Shown here piece after piece: positions 5,850 through 12,161 of a stretch of DNA of 12,161 bases. A program made the translations under genes and the position numbers. The notes under the pieces were generated by a model. It saw only the letters and a program-made list of their open reading frames with translations, ran no database searches and was not told the DNA's origin. Within the stretch, counting starts at the first letter, position 1, and each line of letters starts with the position of its first letter. Location of the stretch: the NCBI GenBank assembly GCA_017532355.1, contig JAFXJK010000009.1, positions 1-12,161 of the forward strand, read 5' to 3'. The stretch is from Oscillospiraceae bacterium. GTDB taxonomy: Bacteria > Bacillota_A > Clostridia > Oscillospirales > JAAYXM01.

Positions 5850-7637
5850 TTACATCTGTTCGAGGAACTTGTACTGCGCGCGGTAGAGCTCGGCGTATCT
5901 GCCGTCGCGTTCGATAAGCTCGTCATGAGTTCCCGCTTCTGCAACTCCGCGGTCTGCAATATACATAATGCGTGAGCTGTTCTTGATAGTCGAGAGACGG
6001 TGGGCGATGATGAACGAGGTTCTTCCCTCGAGAAGCTTCTCAAGACCTCTCTGGAGAACTTTCTCCGTTTCTGTATCAATGCTCGATGTCGCCTCGTCGA
6101 GGATGAGAATCTTGGGGTCAGCAATAAGCGTTCTCGCAAACGCAATAAGCTGCTTCTGACCTACGGAAAGAGAAGCTCCTCCTTCTGTAACCTGCGTATT
6201 ATATCCGTCAGGAAACTCCATAATAAAGTCGTGGGCACAGACGGTTTTTGCCGCCTCGATTATTTCCTCATCCGTTGCATCAAGGCGACCGTAACGGATG
6301 TTATCGGCAATCGTCCCGGTGAAAAGAACACTGTCCTGAAGCATTATTCCCATCTGCGAGCGAAGGCTCTTTTTCGTCGCAAACTTTATATCGCGGCCGT
6401 CAACGGTTATCTGTCCGTCCTGAATATCATAGAATCTTGAAAGAAGGTTTATCACCGTCGACTTTCCTGCCCCCGTCGGACCGACAAGCGCGATTGACTC
6501 GCCTGCACGCACATCAAAGCTTACGTTTTCAAGAACATTTGGCGCGCCCTTTTCGTATGCGAAGGTAACGTTTTTAAAGCTGATATCGCCTTTTACATCT
6601 TTCATTTCGTATGCGTCCGGATAATCCTCAATTACGACAGGCTCTTCCATCATCTCGAAGATTCGCTCAAGGTACGCGCCGCAGTTTACTATATCGTTAT
6701 ATATAGTAGTAAGACCGATTATAGGGTTCCAGAACTGGCTTATGTATGACGCAAATGCAACAACAACTCCGACAGTCATTGTGTTTGCTCCTATCGCGCG
6801 AGCTCCGACGTAATACACAATCGCGAGAACAACCGTAGAAAGAATCGCCGTGAAGCGCGGTGTCAGCTGTCCGATTGCCGTTGACTTCATCCAGTAGCTC
6901 TTTGTCTCTCCGCAGAGACCGTCGAATATTTCCGCATTTTTCTCCTCACGTGCAAACGACTGCGTAATTTTCATTCCCGAGATACTCTCCTGAATATACG
7001 CGTTCATATTGCTCTGCTTTGTGGAGTAATTCTGCCAGGCGCGGCGATGATACTTTCTTACGACAAGAAGTACAACAAGGAATATCGGAAGCCCTGCAAG
7101 GCAGATGAGCGTAAACTTCACGTCAAGCGCGAGCATAAATCCGATAATTCCAAAGAGAGTGAATACGTTTGCTATCATATCGAGAAATCCGCCGGAAAGA
7201 AGACCTGCGATTGAATTTATGTAGTTTACGACACGGACGAGAATCTTCCCATGCGGTCTGGAATCGAAGAAAGAAAACGGTAGCTTCTGCAGATGCTCGA
7301 AGAGGTCGTGGCGGATATCCTTTATTATATCCATTCCCATCTTGTTTGCAAAAATCGAGCGATAACGAAGATAAAGAGCCGTTATGATATTTGCTCCGAT
7401 AAGAACACCGCCAAGAATGAAGAGAAGCGTGTAATTTTTCTCAGGCAGGCACTTGTCAAGGGCGATTCCGATGAGGTACGGCGGCAAGAGACCGAGAACT
7501 GAAACGAGAAGCATACTGAGAACGCAAAGCACGAGCTTTCCGGCATACGGAGAGACATACTTTTTCATCATCGCAAAGTACGAGAAGTTTACGCCCTCAC
7601 GAAGTTCTTCGTCTTTGTCGTATCTGTTAACTGCCAT
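5850..7637 (-). CDS. ABC exporter half-transporter, subunit 2 (catalytic Glu retained, variant signature)
   Basis: This 595-residue protein fuses an N-terminal six-helix exporter domain (~residues 30-320; DSRPHGKILVRVVNYI near 125-140 is the usual cytoplasmic-loop motif) to an ATPase domain (~350-585). Walker A is GPTGAGKST (386-394), Q-loop Gln434 (MLQDS), Walker B LILDE (511-515) with the catalytic Glu515, and H-loop His546. The ABC signature is LSVGQ (490-494) instead of LSGGQ. ATG at 7637 follows AGGGGTG and overlaps the upstream gene's stop by 11 bp, so the subunits are coupled; an upstream in-frame start at 7685 would lie far inside that gene and has no support. It probably pairs with the upstream product as a heterodimer in the membrane (LmrCD, BmrCD/YheHI and TM287/288 are known examples) exporting lipophilic drugs or metabolites. 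The substrate is unknown. Confidence 0.93.
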   Translation of the reverse strand: MAVNRYDKDEELREGVNFSYFAMMKKYVSPYAGKLVLCVLSMLLVSVLGLLPPYLIGIALDKCLPEKNYTLLFILGGVLIGANIITALYLRYRSIFANKMGMDIIKDIRHDLFEHLQKLPFSFFDSRPHGKILVRVVNYINSIAGLLSGGFLDMIANVFTLFGIIGFMLALDVKFTLICLAGLPIFLVVLLVVRKYHRRAWQNYSTKQSNMNAYIQESISGMKITQSFAREEKNAEIFDGLCGETKSYWMKSTAIGQLTPRFTAILSTVVLAIVYYVGARAIGANTMTVGVVVAFASYISQFWNPIIGLTTIYNDIVNCGAYLERIFEMMEEPVVIEDYPDAYEMKDVKGDISFKNVTFAYEKGAPNVLENVSFDVRAGESIALVGPTGAGKSTVINLLSRFYDIQDGQITVDGRDIKFATKKSLRSQMGIMLQDSVLFTGTIADNIRYGRLDATDEEIIEAAKTVCAHDFIMEFPDGYNTQVTEGGASLSVGQKQLIAFARTLIADPKILILDEATSSIDTETEKVLQRGLEKLLEGRTSFIIAHRLSTIKNSSRIMYIADRGVAEAGTHDELIERDGRYAELYRAQYKFLEQM

Positions 7638-9429
7638 ATTGCTCACCCCTCTCTCCAAACAACGAGATTTGCGCAGGATGCTCAATGACCTGGCTCGGCA
7701 TACGGTTAAAGTCGCCGAACTGGTGGTCGAAAATTCCCTTGTAATATCCGTTTAAAGACATAAGCTTTTCGTGATTTCCCCACTCTACGATATTTCCGTG
7801 GTTGAGAACGAGAATGAGGTCTGCATTTCTTACTGAAGAGATTCGGTGGGCGATTATTATCTTCGTTCTGAGCGTTCCCTTAAGATTCTCCTGAATTCCG
7901 AATTCTGTTTCCATATCAAGAGCGCTCGTCGTATCGTCAAGGATGAGGATAGACGGGTTTTTGAGGAGTGCACGTGCAAGCGAAATTCTCTGGCGCTGTC
8001 CGCCCGAAAGCCCTGTTCCGCGCTCGCCGACCATCGTATCATAGCCGTCGGAAAGCTTTGAAATGAAGCCGTGGGCATCGGCAATGCGCGCGACACGCTC
8101 AACGTCCTCATACGTTGCATTCGGCGCGCCGTAGGCGATGTTGTTCTTTATCGTATCCGAGAAGAGGAAAACGTCCTGCATCGCACTTGCAATATTGCCT
8201 CTGACAGTCTTGAGGTCAATATTTCGGATATTTACATCGTCTATGTAAACCGCCCCTTGCGTTGCATCATAAAAACGCGAGATGAGGTTTATTATCGTCG
8301 ATTTTCCCGAACCAGTCGGGCCGACAATCGCAAGCGTTTGCCCCGGCTCAACCGTGAAGTTTAAATCGCGGAGAACACGGTCACTACCGTAAGCAAAGCT
8401 TACGTTCTTAAACTGAATTTTTCCGACAATCCCCGTATCACGCTTTTTGACATCGCGATTTGCTATAAGAGGCTCTTCTTCCTCAAGAGCGCGGATTTTT
8501 GCCGTACTTGCGCCAAACTGCTGGTACTGATTTATAAGTCCGCCGAGGCTTGCCATAGGTGCAGTTATGCACCAAAGAGACCCGTTTACCACAGTAAACT
8601 GCGCCACCGTAATTTTCCCCTGTATGAGAAGCACTCCGCCAAAGACTATGAATATAACATATACCATAATCACAAAAAGGTGCATCAGCGGATAATACCT
8701 TACCCAGGTATAGACGTGGCGCATAAACGAGTTTTTGTATTCCTCGTTTTTCTTGTCAAACTTCTCCTGCTCATACTCTTCTCTCGCGTACGCCTTAACA
8801 ACGCGGTTTCCCGAGATATTCTCCGCAACAACCGTGTTGAGCTCGGCGTTGCTCTCGCGCATTGCGACAAAATCCTTCTTTATCGTTTTCGCAAGCTTAT
8901 ACGCAAAGAAACCTATAAACGGACCTACGGAGAAAAGCGAAAGCGCAAGATAAACTCCCGAGCTTCCCGAGCGTGCGATAATCACAAATCCTATTATAAT
9001 GGAAATAAAATAATCCATAAGCGTTGGAAACGTCTGCGAGATTACGATGCGGATGGCATCCGCATCCATCGTAAGGCGGCTCATTATATCGCCCTTCTGA
9101 GTGCGGTCATAGTAGGTGCAGTCAAGCGTCTGAAGCTTTTTGTATATGTTGTTACGGACGTCTTTTATAACGCCCTGAGAAATATCCTCGCAAAGGAGAC
9201 TTCTTCCGTAAAAAACAAGAGTCTTGATGACCTCAGCCAGCACAAGCACGCCGAGATACATCACAAGCTTCGTCATTTCTCCGCCGTTTGTAATTTCATC
9301 AACAACGAGGCCGATAATGACGGGGAGTGCGAAAATTCCGAGAACGTACATCGGAGTGAAAATTCCCGCAAAAGTGAGCTTTGTACGGTATCTTTTAACA
9401 TACCCCCAAAGCCATTTTAAAGCGTTCAT
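7627..9429 (-). CDS. ABC exporter half-transporter, subunit 1 (degenerate Walker B, canonical signature)
   Basis: This 600-residue half-exporter has a transmembrane domain (~residues 15-315; helices near 20-42, 53-75, 135-152, 158-178, 248-268, 278-300) and an ATPase domain (~337-565). Walker A is GPTGSGKST (370-378), Q-loop Gln418, signature LSGGQ (474-478), H-loop His528. Walker B reads LILDD (495-499), so Asp499 stands where the catalytic Glu normally is; this is the mark of the non-hydrolysing site in heterodimeric exporters. A ~30-residue tail follows the ATPase domain (from about 570). ATG at 9429 is chosen over a GTG at 9438 because that GTG is part of the ribosome site GAGGTG (9436-9441), which lies 6 nt before the ATG. 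It is the promoter-proximal gene of the two-gene operon. No adjacent MarR- or GntR-type regulator is visible, which is unusual for a drug-efflux pair but not rare. Confidence 0.93.
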   Translation of the reverse strand: MNALKWLWGYVKRYRTKLTFAGIFTPMYVLGIFALPVIIGLVVDEITNGGEMTKLVMYLGVLVLAEVIKTLVFYGRSLLCEDISQGVIKDVRNNIYKKLQTLDCTYYDRTQKGDIMSRLTMDADAIRIVISQTFPTLMDYFISIIIGFVIIARSGSSGVYLALSLFSVGPFIGFFAYKLAKTIKKDFVAMRESNAELNTVVAENISGNRVVKAYAREEYEQEKFDKKNEEYKNSFMRHVYTWVRYYPLMHLFVIMVYVIFIVFGGVLLIQGKITVAQFTVVNGSLWCITAPMASLGGLINQYQQFGASTAKIRALEEEEPLIANRDVKKRDTGIVGKIQFKNVSFAYGSDRVLRDLNFTVEPGQTLAIVGPTGSGKSTIINLISRFYDATQGAVYIDDVNIRNIDLKTVRGNIASAMQDVFLFSDTIKNNIAYGAPNATYEDVERVARIADAHGFISKLSDGYDTMVGERGTGLSGGQRQRISLARALLKNPSILILDDTTSALDMETEFGIQENLKGTLRTKIIIAHRISSVRNADLILVLNHGNIVEWGNHEKLMSLNGYYKGIFDHQFGDFNRMPSQVIEHPAQISLFGERGEQYGS

Positions 9430-9459
9430 AAAAAACACCTCGTTTCCGATTTCGCGACC

Positions 9460-9488
9460 ATTTTAGCACCTTTTAATTTAAAATACAA
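9460..9488 (-). promoter_or_regulatory. Promoter of the ABC exporter operon
   Basis: On the minus strand TTGTAT (9483-9488) is followed after 17 nt by TAAAAT (9460-9465), itself preceded by TGC, giving an extended -10. The predicted start near 9453 leaves a ~24-nt leader that contains the ribosome site GAGGTG before the ATG at 9429. Confidence 0.6.
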
Positions 9489-9593
9489 GTCCTTTTTTCA
9501 TTTTTCTCAAAAGAATTTTTTATGTAATGTTTAATTTGCAAAATTCGCTTTATTTTTCAGCAGTTTTATTGTATTATAATCTCAGAGGATCCC

Positions 9594-9616
9594 TTTCGCA
9601 ACCTTTGGTTGCGAAA
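9594..9616. promoter_or_regulatory. Perfect 10-bp inverted repeat in the divergent intergenic region
   Basis: TTTCGCAACC (9594-9603) and GGTTGCGAAA (9607-9616) are perfect complements around TTT. No T-run follows on either strand, so it is not a normal terminator. It lies 14 bp after a TATAAT (9575-9580) that has no convincing -35, and about 19 bp before the TTGATA of the downstream promoter. It could be a regulator-binding palindrome or a hairpin near the 5' end of a longer leader of the HTH-GlmM gene. The rest of the 278-bp intergenic region is AT-rich with nothing else recognisable except the promoters listed. Confidence 0.6.
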
Positions 9617-9634
9617 ATTAAATACACAAGTTGC

Positions 9635-9680
9635 TTGATATGTATCGCTGTCTTTGGTATCATATCTTGTATGCTATAAA
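9635..9680 (+). promoter_or_regulatory. Promoter region of the HTH-GlmM operon with a flanking inverted repeat
   Basis: Two overlapping candidates are visible: TTGATA (9635-9640), 17 nt, TATCAT (9658-9663); and TTGGTA (9654-9659), 15 nt, TATAAA (9675-9680) with an extended TGC. Inverted hexamers GATATG (9637-9642) and CATATC (9661-9666) overlap the -35 and -10 of the first candidate. That position is where an autorepressor, such as the HTH domain encoded just downstream, could act. The ribosome site GGAAGGTGG (9691-9699) precedes the ATG at 9708. Confidence 0.5.
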
Positions 9681-9707
9681 TGTTTTAGTCGGAAGGTGGT
9701 CACTTAA

Positions 9708-11318
9708 ATGACAATCGGCGAAAAAATATCAAAGCTCCGTCAAAGGCTCGATATGAGTCAGGAGCAGCTTGCGGAAAAAATTTCCGTTTCAAGACAGTCT
9801 GTTTCAAAATGGGAAATGGATCAGGCTCTCCCCCAGATAGACAAGGTTATTCTTTTGTGCGAACTCTTCGGTATTTCTACAGACGCGCTTCTTTCGGACA
9901 AGGTTGCTATCTTCCCCGAAAAGAAGACGGCGAATAAGTACTTCGGAACAGACGGATTCCGCGGTGAAGCAAACACCACGCTTACCTCTATGCAGGCATA
10001 TCGCGTAGGCCGTTTTCTCGGATGGTACTATTCCTCCGAGCTCTCAGGATGTCAGAAGCCGGGATATCGCCCGAAAATCGTCATCGGCAAAGATACCCGC
10101 CGTTCAAGCTATATGCTCGAATATTCAATCGTTGCAGGTATCACCGCATCGGGAGCGGACGCATATATGCTCCACGTTACGACAACTCCGAGCGTTTCGT
10201 ACGTCACCCGTCAGGATGAGTTTGACTGCGGAATCATGATTACCGCATCTCACAACCCGTTTTTTGACAACGGAATAAAAGTTATAAACAAATACGGTGA
10301 AAAGCTCGACGACAAGACGACCGCTTTCATTGAGGCCTACATTGACGGCAACCTCGACGCTCTCGGAGTTCTCGGTGAAGATCTTCCGCTTGCTCGCCGC
10401 GACAAAATCGGCTGTATTGTTGATTACTCTTCGGGCAGAAACAGATATGTAGGATATCTTATCTCCCTTGCTTCAAATTCATACAAGGACCTCAAAATCG
10501 GTCTCGACTGCGCAAACGGCGCATCGTGGATGATTGCAAAGTCCGTTTTCGGCGCGCTCGGCGCTCAGGTTTCCGTTATCGGTGCGTCCCCTGACGGTCT
10601 TAACGTAAACGAGGGCTGTGGCTCTACGCACATTGAAAAGCTCCAGGCTCTCGTCCGCGAACAGCACCTTGATCTCGGATTTGCCTTTGACGGTGATGCT
10701 GACAGATGTATCGCTGTTGACGAGCACGGTAACGTAATCGACGGTGACGCTATGCTCTATATCCTCGGCAACCGCTTAAAGAAGCGCGGTATGCTCACAG
10801 GAGATACAGTCGTCGCTACCATTATGTCAAACAGCGGTCTTACTCAGAGCCTCCGGGAAATCGGCATCGGATGCAAACACACCGCTGTCGGCGACCGTTT
10901 TGTCTATGAATGTATGCAGAAGGAGGGCTATACTCTCGGCGGTGAACAGTCCGGACACATCATCCTCAAGAAGTACGCCACAACGGGTGACGGCATCCTT
11001 ACTGCAATTATGCTTACGGAAGAAGTCTGCGATTCCAAGCTCTCACTTTCTTCTCTCGCAGAACCGCTCTTCCTTTATCCTCAGTACATGCAGAATCTCC
11101 GCGTAAAGGATAAGGCGGCAGTTCTTGCAGATCCGGCTGTCAAGGACGCACTTGCAAAGGTCAACAGCCTTATCGACGGTCGCGGACGTGCTCTTCTCAG
11201 GCCGTCAGGCACAGAGCCGTGCATCAGAATTATGATTGAAAGCGAATCGACCGAGAAATGCATTGAATACACAAAAATCATTGCTGACGCTATCATAGCA
11301 GGAGGACACGAAGAATGA
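9708..11318 (+). CDS. glmM: XRE-type HTH domain fused to phosphoglucosamine mutase (GlmM)
   Basis: This 536-residue protein has two parts in one uninterrupted frame. Residues 3-61 are a clear XRE/HTH_3 DNA-binding domain (IGEKISKLRQRLDMSQEQLA, recognition region VSRQSVSKWE at 27-36). After a ~15-residue linker, KYFGTDGFRG (77-86) begins a full-length alpha-D-phosphohexomutase of the GlmM type (~459 residues, family usually ~450). All active-site loops are present: TASHNP (179-184) with phospho-acceptor Ser181, the metal loop DGDADR (328-333), the sugar-binding GEQSGH (412-417) and the phosphate-binding RPSGTEP (498-504). GlmM converts glucosamine-6-P to glucosamine-1-P in cytoplasmic UDP-GlcNAc and peptidoglycan synthesis. 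No methionine lies in or near the linker, so a separate enzyme start is unlikely. The stop overlaps the next start (ATGA). The fusion suggests an enzyme that also binds DNA, perhaps its own promoter. Phosphomannomutase activity is the main alternative, but the motifs favour GlmM. Confidence 0.92.
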   Translation: MTIGEKISKLRQRLDMSQEQLAEKISVSRQSVSKWEMDQALPQIDKVILLCELFGISTDALLSDKVAIFPEKKTANKYFGTDGFRGEANTTLTSMQAYRVGRFLGWYYSSELSGCQKPGYRPKIVIGKDTRRSSYMLEYSIVAGITASGADAYMLHVTTTPSVSYVTRQDEFDCGIMITASHNPFFDNGIKVINKYGEKLDDKTTAFIEAYIDGNLDALGVLGEDLPLARRDKIGCIVDYSSGRNRYVGYLISLASNSYKDLKIGLDCANGASWMIAKSVFGALGAQVSVIGASPDGLNVNEGCGSTHIEKLQALVREQHLDLGFAFDGDADRCIAVDEHGNVIDGDAMLYILGNRLKKRGMLTGDTVVATIMSNSGLTQSLREIGIGCKHTAVGDRFVYECMQKEGYTLGGEQSGHIILKKYATTGDGILTAIMLTEEVCDSKLSLSSLAEPLFLYPQYMQNLRVKDKAAVLADPAVKDALAKVNSLIDGRGRALLRPSGTEPCIRIMIESESTEKCIEYTKIIADAIIAGGHEE

Positions 11319-11983
11319 GAAAAGAAGTTCTGACGAGCGAGCTTTTTGAATGTCACGTCCCCTATCTCTCGGACTTCTTTGCAGCATATAAATATCCGTG
11401 GGAGATGCTCCCGAACATCTCCGCTCATATCAAAAAGCTCATTTCCGACGGTGCGCTCGAAGGCTTTACCCAAATATCAGACGGCGTTTTCGTCGGCGAG
11501 AATGTAAAGATTTACCCGACAGCAACCATTGAAGGACTTGCCATAATCGGAAGCGGCACGGAAATCCGCCCGGGTGCCTTCCTTCGCGGCAATATCATTA
11601 CGGGTGAGGGGTGCGTTATCGGCAACTCCTCCGAGCTCAAAAACGCCGTTCTTCTCGACGGTGTTCAGGTTCCCCATTACAACTACGTCGGCGATTCCAT
11701 CCTCGGAAACCGTGCGCACATGGGTGCAGGAAGCATCTGCTCAAACCTCAAGACGGACAAGAAGAATATCGTCATCCACGGCGATGAAGAAATCGAGACA
11801 GGTCTTCGCAAAATCGGCGCAATCCTCGCCGACGGCGCGGACATCGGATGCGGATGCGTCTTAAATCCCGGTACCGTTATCGGGCGCAACACCTCTGCCT
11901 ACCCCCTTAACGCACTCCGCGGTGTTTTCCCTGCAGGCTGTATAATAAAGTCGCAGAGTGATATAGTTAAACGAAGGGTTTAG
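11315..11983 (+). CDS. GlmU C-terminal-domain-like hexapeptide (left-handed beta-helix) acyltransferase
   Basis: This 222-residue protein has an alpha-helical N-terminal ~50 residues followed by hexapeptide repeats of a left-handed beta-helix (~residues 55-212, e.g. GVFVGENVKIYPTATIEG). It aligns by eye with the acetyltransferase half of GlmU: RPGAFL (85-90) matches the substrate-binding RPGA region, ELKNA (107-111) the conserved lysine loop, and VPHYNYVGD (119-127) the catalytic histidine segment, with His121 retained; MGAGS (136-140) matches IGAGT. The nucleotidyltransferase (pyrophosphorylase) half of GlmU is missing altogether. It is not a fragment: the start has AGGAGG 9 nt upstream and overlaps the HTH-GlmM stop as ATGA. 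Known relatives in Clostridia are often labelled UDP-GlcNAc pyrophosphorylase from the GlmU resemblance. By context it probably acetylates the glucosamine-1-P made by its partner, which would require a separate uridylyltransferase elsewhere. The substrate is inferred. Confidence 0.87.
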   Translation: MRKEVLTSELFECHVPYLSDFFAAYKYPWEMLPNISAHIKKLISDGALEGFTQISDGVFVGENVKIYPTATIEGLAIIGSGTEIRPGAFLRGNIITGEGCVIGNSSELKNAVLLDGVQVPHYNYVGDSILGNRAHMGAGSICSNLKTDKKNIVIHGDEEIETGLRKIGAILADGADIGCGCVLNPGTVIGRNTSAYPLNALRGVFPAGCIIKSQSDIVKRRV

Positions 11984-12021
11984 CAACTCCTTTTATTTTT
12001 CATGCAAAAAGAGAGTGGTGA

Positions 12022-12160
12022 AAGGCCACAGCCACATAAGGCAGTTTTGCCCCGAAAAACATCCTTTTGGCGAATTTCTTCGTTAAAAAAGCGAGCTAAC
12101 CGTCAGGTTATGCTCGCTTTTTTGCCTTGAACTTCATCCAAAATTAAGCCTTTCGGGGTG
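12022..12160 (-). repeat. Right copy of the 139-bp inverted terminal repeat
   Basis: This is the exact reverse complement of bases 1-139. It starts 38 bp after the stop codon of the acyltransferase gene. Base 12161 is the only window base outside the matched segment on this side. The symmetric palindrome occupies 12050-12158, centred at 12104. Relative to the neighbouring gene it has the same orientation as the left copy has to the AraC regulator: the gene reads first through the 28-bp non-palindromic part and then into the palindrome. Confidence 0.95.
12085..12123 (+). terminator. Bidirectional intrinsic terminator inside the right repeat
   Basis: This is the mirror copy of the hairpin at 38-76: a 12-bp stem made of GCGAGC with flanking A6/T6, plus the inner TAACC/GGTTA pairing. 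It lies about 100 nt past the acyltransferase stop codon and is the only terminator-like structure after the HTH-GlmM operon. Confidence 0.85.
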
Positions 12161-12161
12161 C

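Noticed and set aside
8680..9420. 246-codon plus-strand open frame opposite the first ABC subunit
   Set aside because: The minus-strand frame carries all exporter motifs. The plus-strand translation is rich in Arg/Lys/His with no recognisable fold or ribosome site.
9594..9616. Intrinsic terminator upstream of the HTH-GlmM gene
   Set aside because: The stem is perfect but neither side is followed by a run of T, and neither neighbouring gene ends there.
9430..9707. Riboswitch or glmS-type ribozyme leader before the amino-sugar genes
   Set aside because: Apart from the short palindrome and promoters I see no conserved multi-stem architecture, and the most likely start points leave a leader under 40 nt.
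1..12161. Closed circular element or plasmid joined through the end repeats
   Set aside because: A linearised circle would show a direct repeat at its ends. These ends are inverted, and no replication, partition or mobilisation gene is present.

Overview
The window looks like an accessory or ordinary chromosomal stretch from a Gram-positive Clostridia-type bacterium (Bacillota), probably a metagenome or draft contig. The basis is strong AGGAGG-type ribosome sites, tightly packed and overlapping genes, protein families at home in that class, moderate GC with many CTC/CTT/TTC codons, and standard-code stops. No rRNA, tRNA, CRISPR, phage or transposase gene was seen. The organism call is an inference from gene content, not a database match.

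Layout. (1) 1-139 and 12022-12160 are a perfect 139-bp inverted repeat at the two ends. Each copy carries a strong hairpin terminator at the centre of a 109-bp symmetric imperfect palindrome. (2) 152-934 (minus) is an AraC-type regulator, divergent from (3) a tightly spaced five-gene operon at 1100-5833 (plus): a Gfo/Idh/MocA oxidoreductase, an amidohydrolase/deacetylase, a short-chain dehydrogenase, a PIG3-type quinone oxidoreductase and an EamA/DMT permease. It looks like a small AraC-controlled pathway for an unidentified, probably sugar-like or acylated, small molecule. A 16-bp terminator stem at 5814-5848 separates it from (4) a convergent two-gene ABC exporter operon at 5850-9429 (minus). 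The two half-transporters show the complementary motif defects of heterodimeric exporters with one degenerate ATP site. (5) After a 278-bp divergent intergenic region, 9708-11983 (plus) holds two translationally coupled genes: an XRE-type helix-turn-helix fused in frame to a complete phosphoglucosamine mutase (GlmM), and a stand-alone left-handed beta-helix acyltransferase resembling the C-terminal domain of GlmU.

How the parts may work together. The last pair carries two successive activities of UDP-GlcNAc synthesis (GlcN-6-P to GlcN-1-P, then N-acetylation). The DNA-binding domain on the first enzyme suggests a metabolic enzyme that may also sense its substrate and control transcription; this is the most unusual feature of the window. 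The catabolic-type operon and the exporter show no direct link to it. Both outward-facing genes (AraC regulator on the left, acyltransferase on the right) read into the same repeat in the same relative orientation, so the repeat probably serves both as a 3' transcription terminator and as the dispersed sequence at which the assembly broke.
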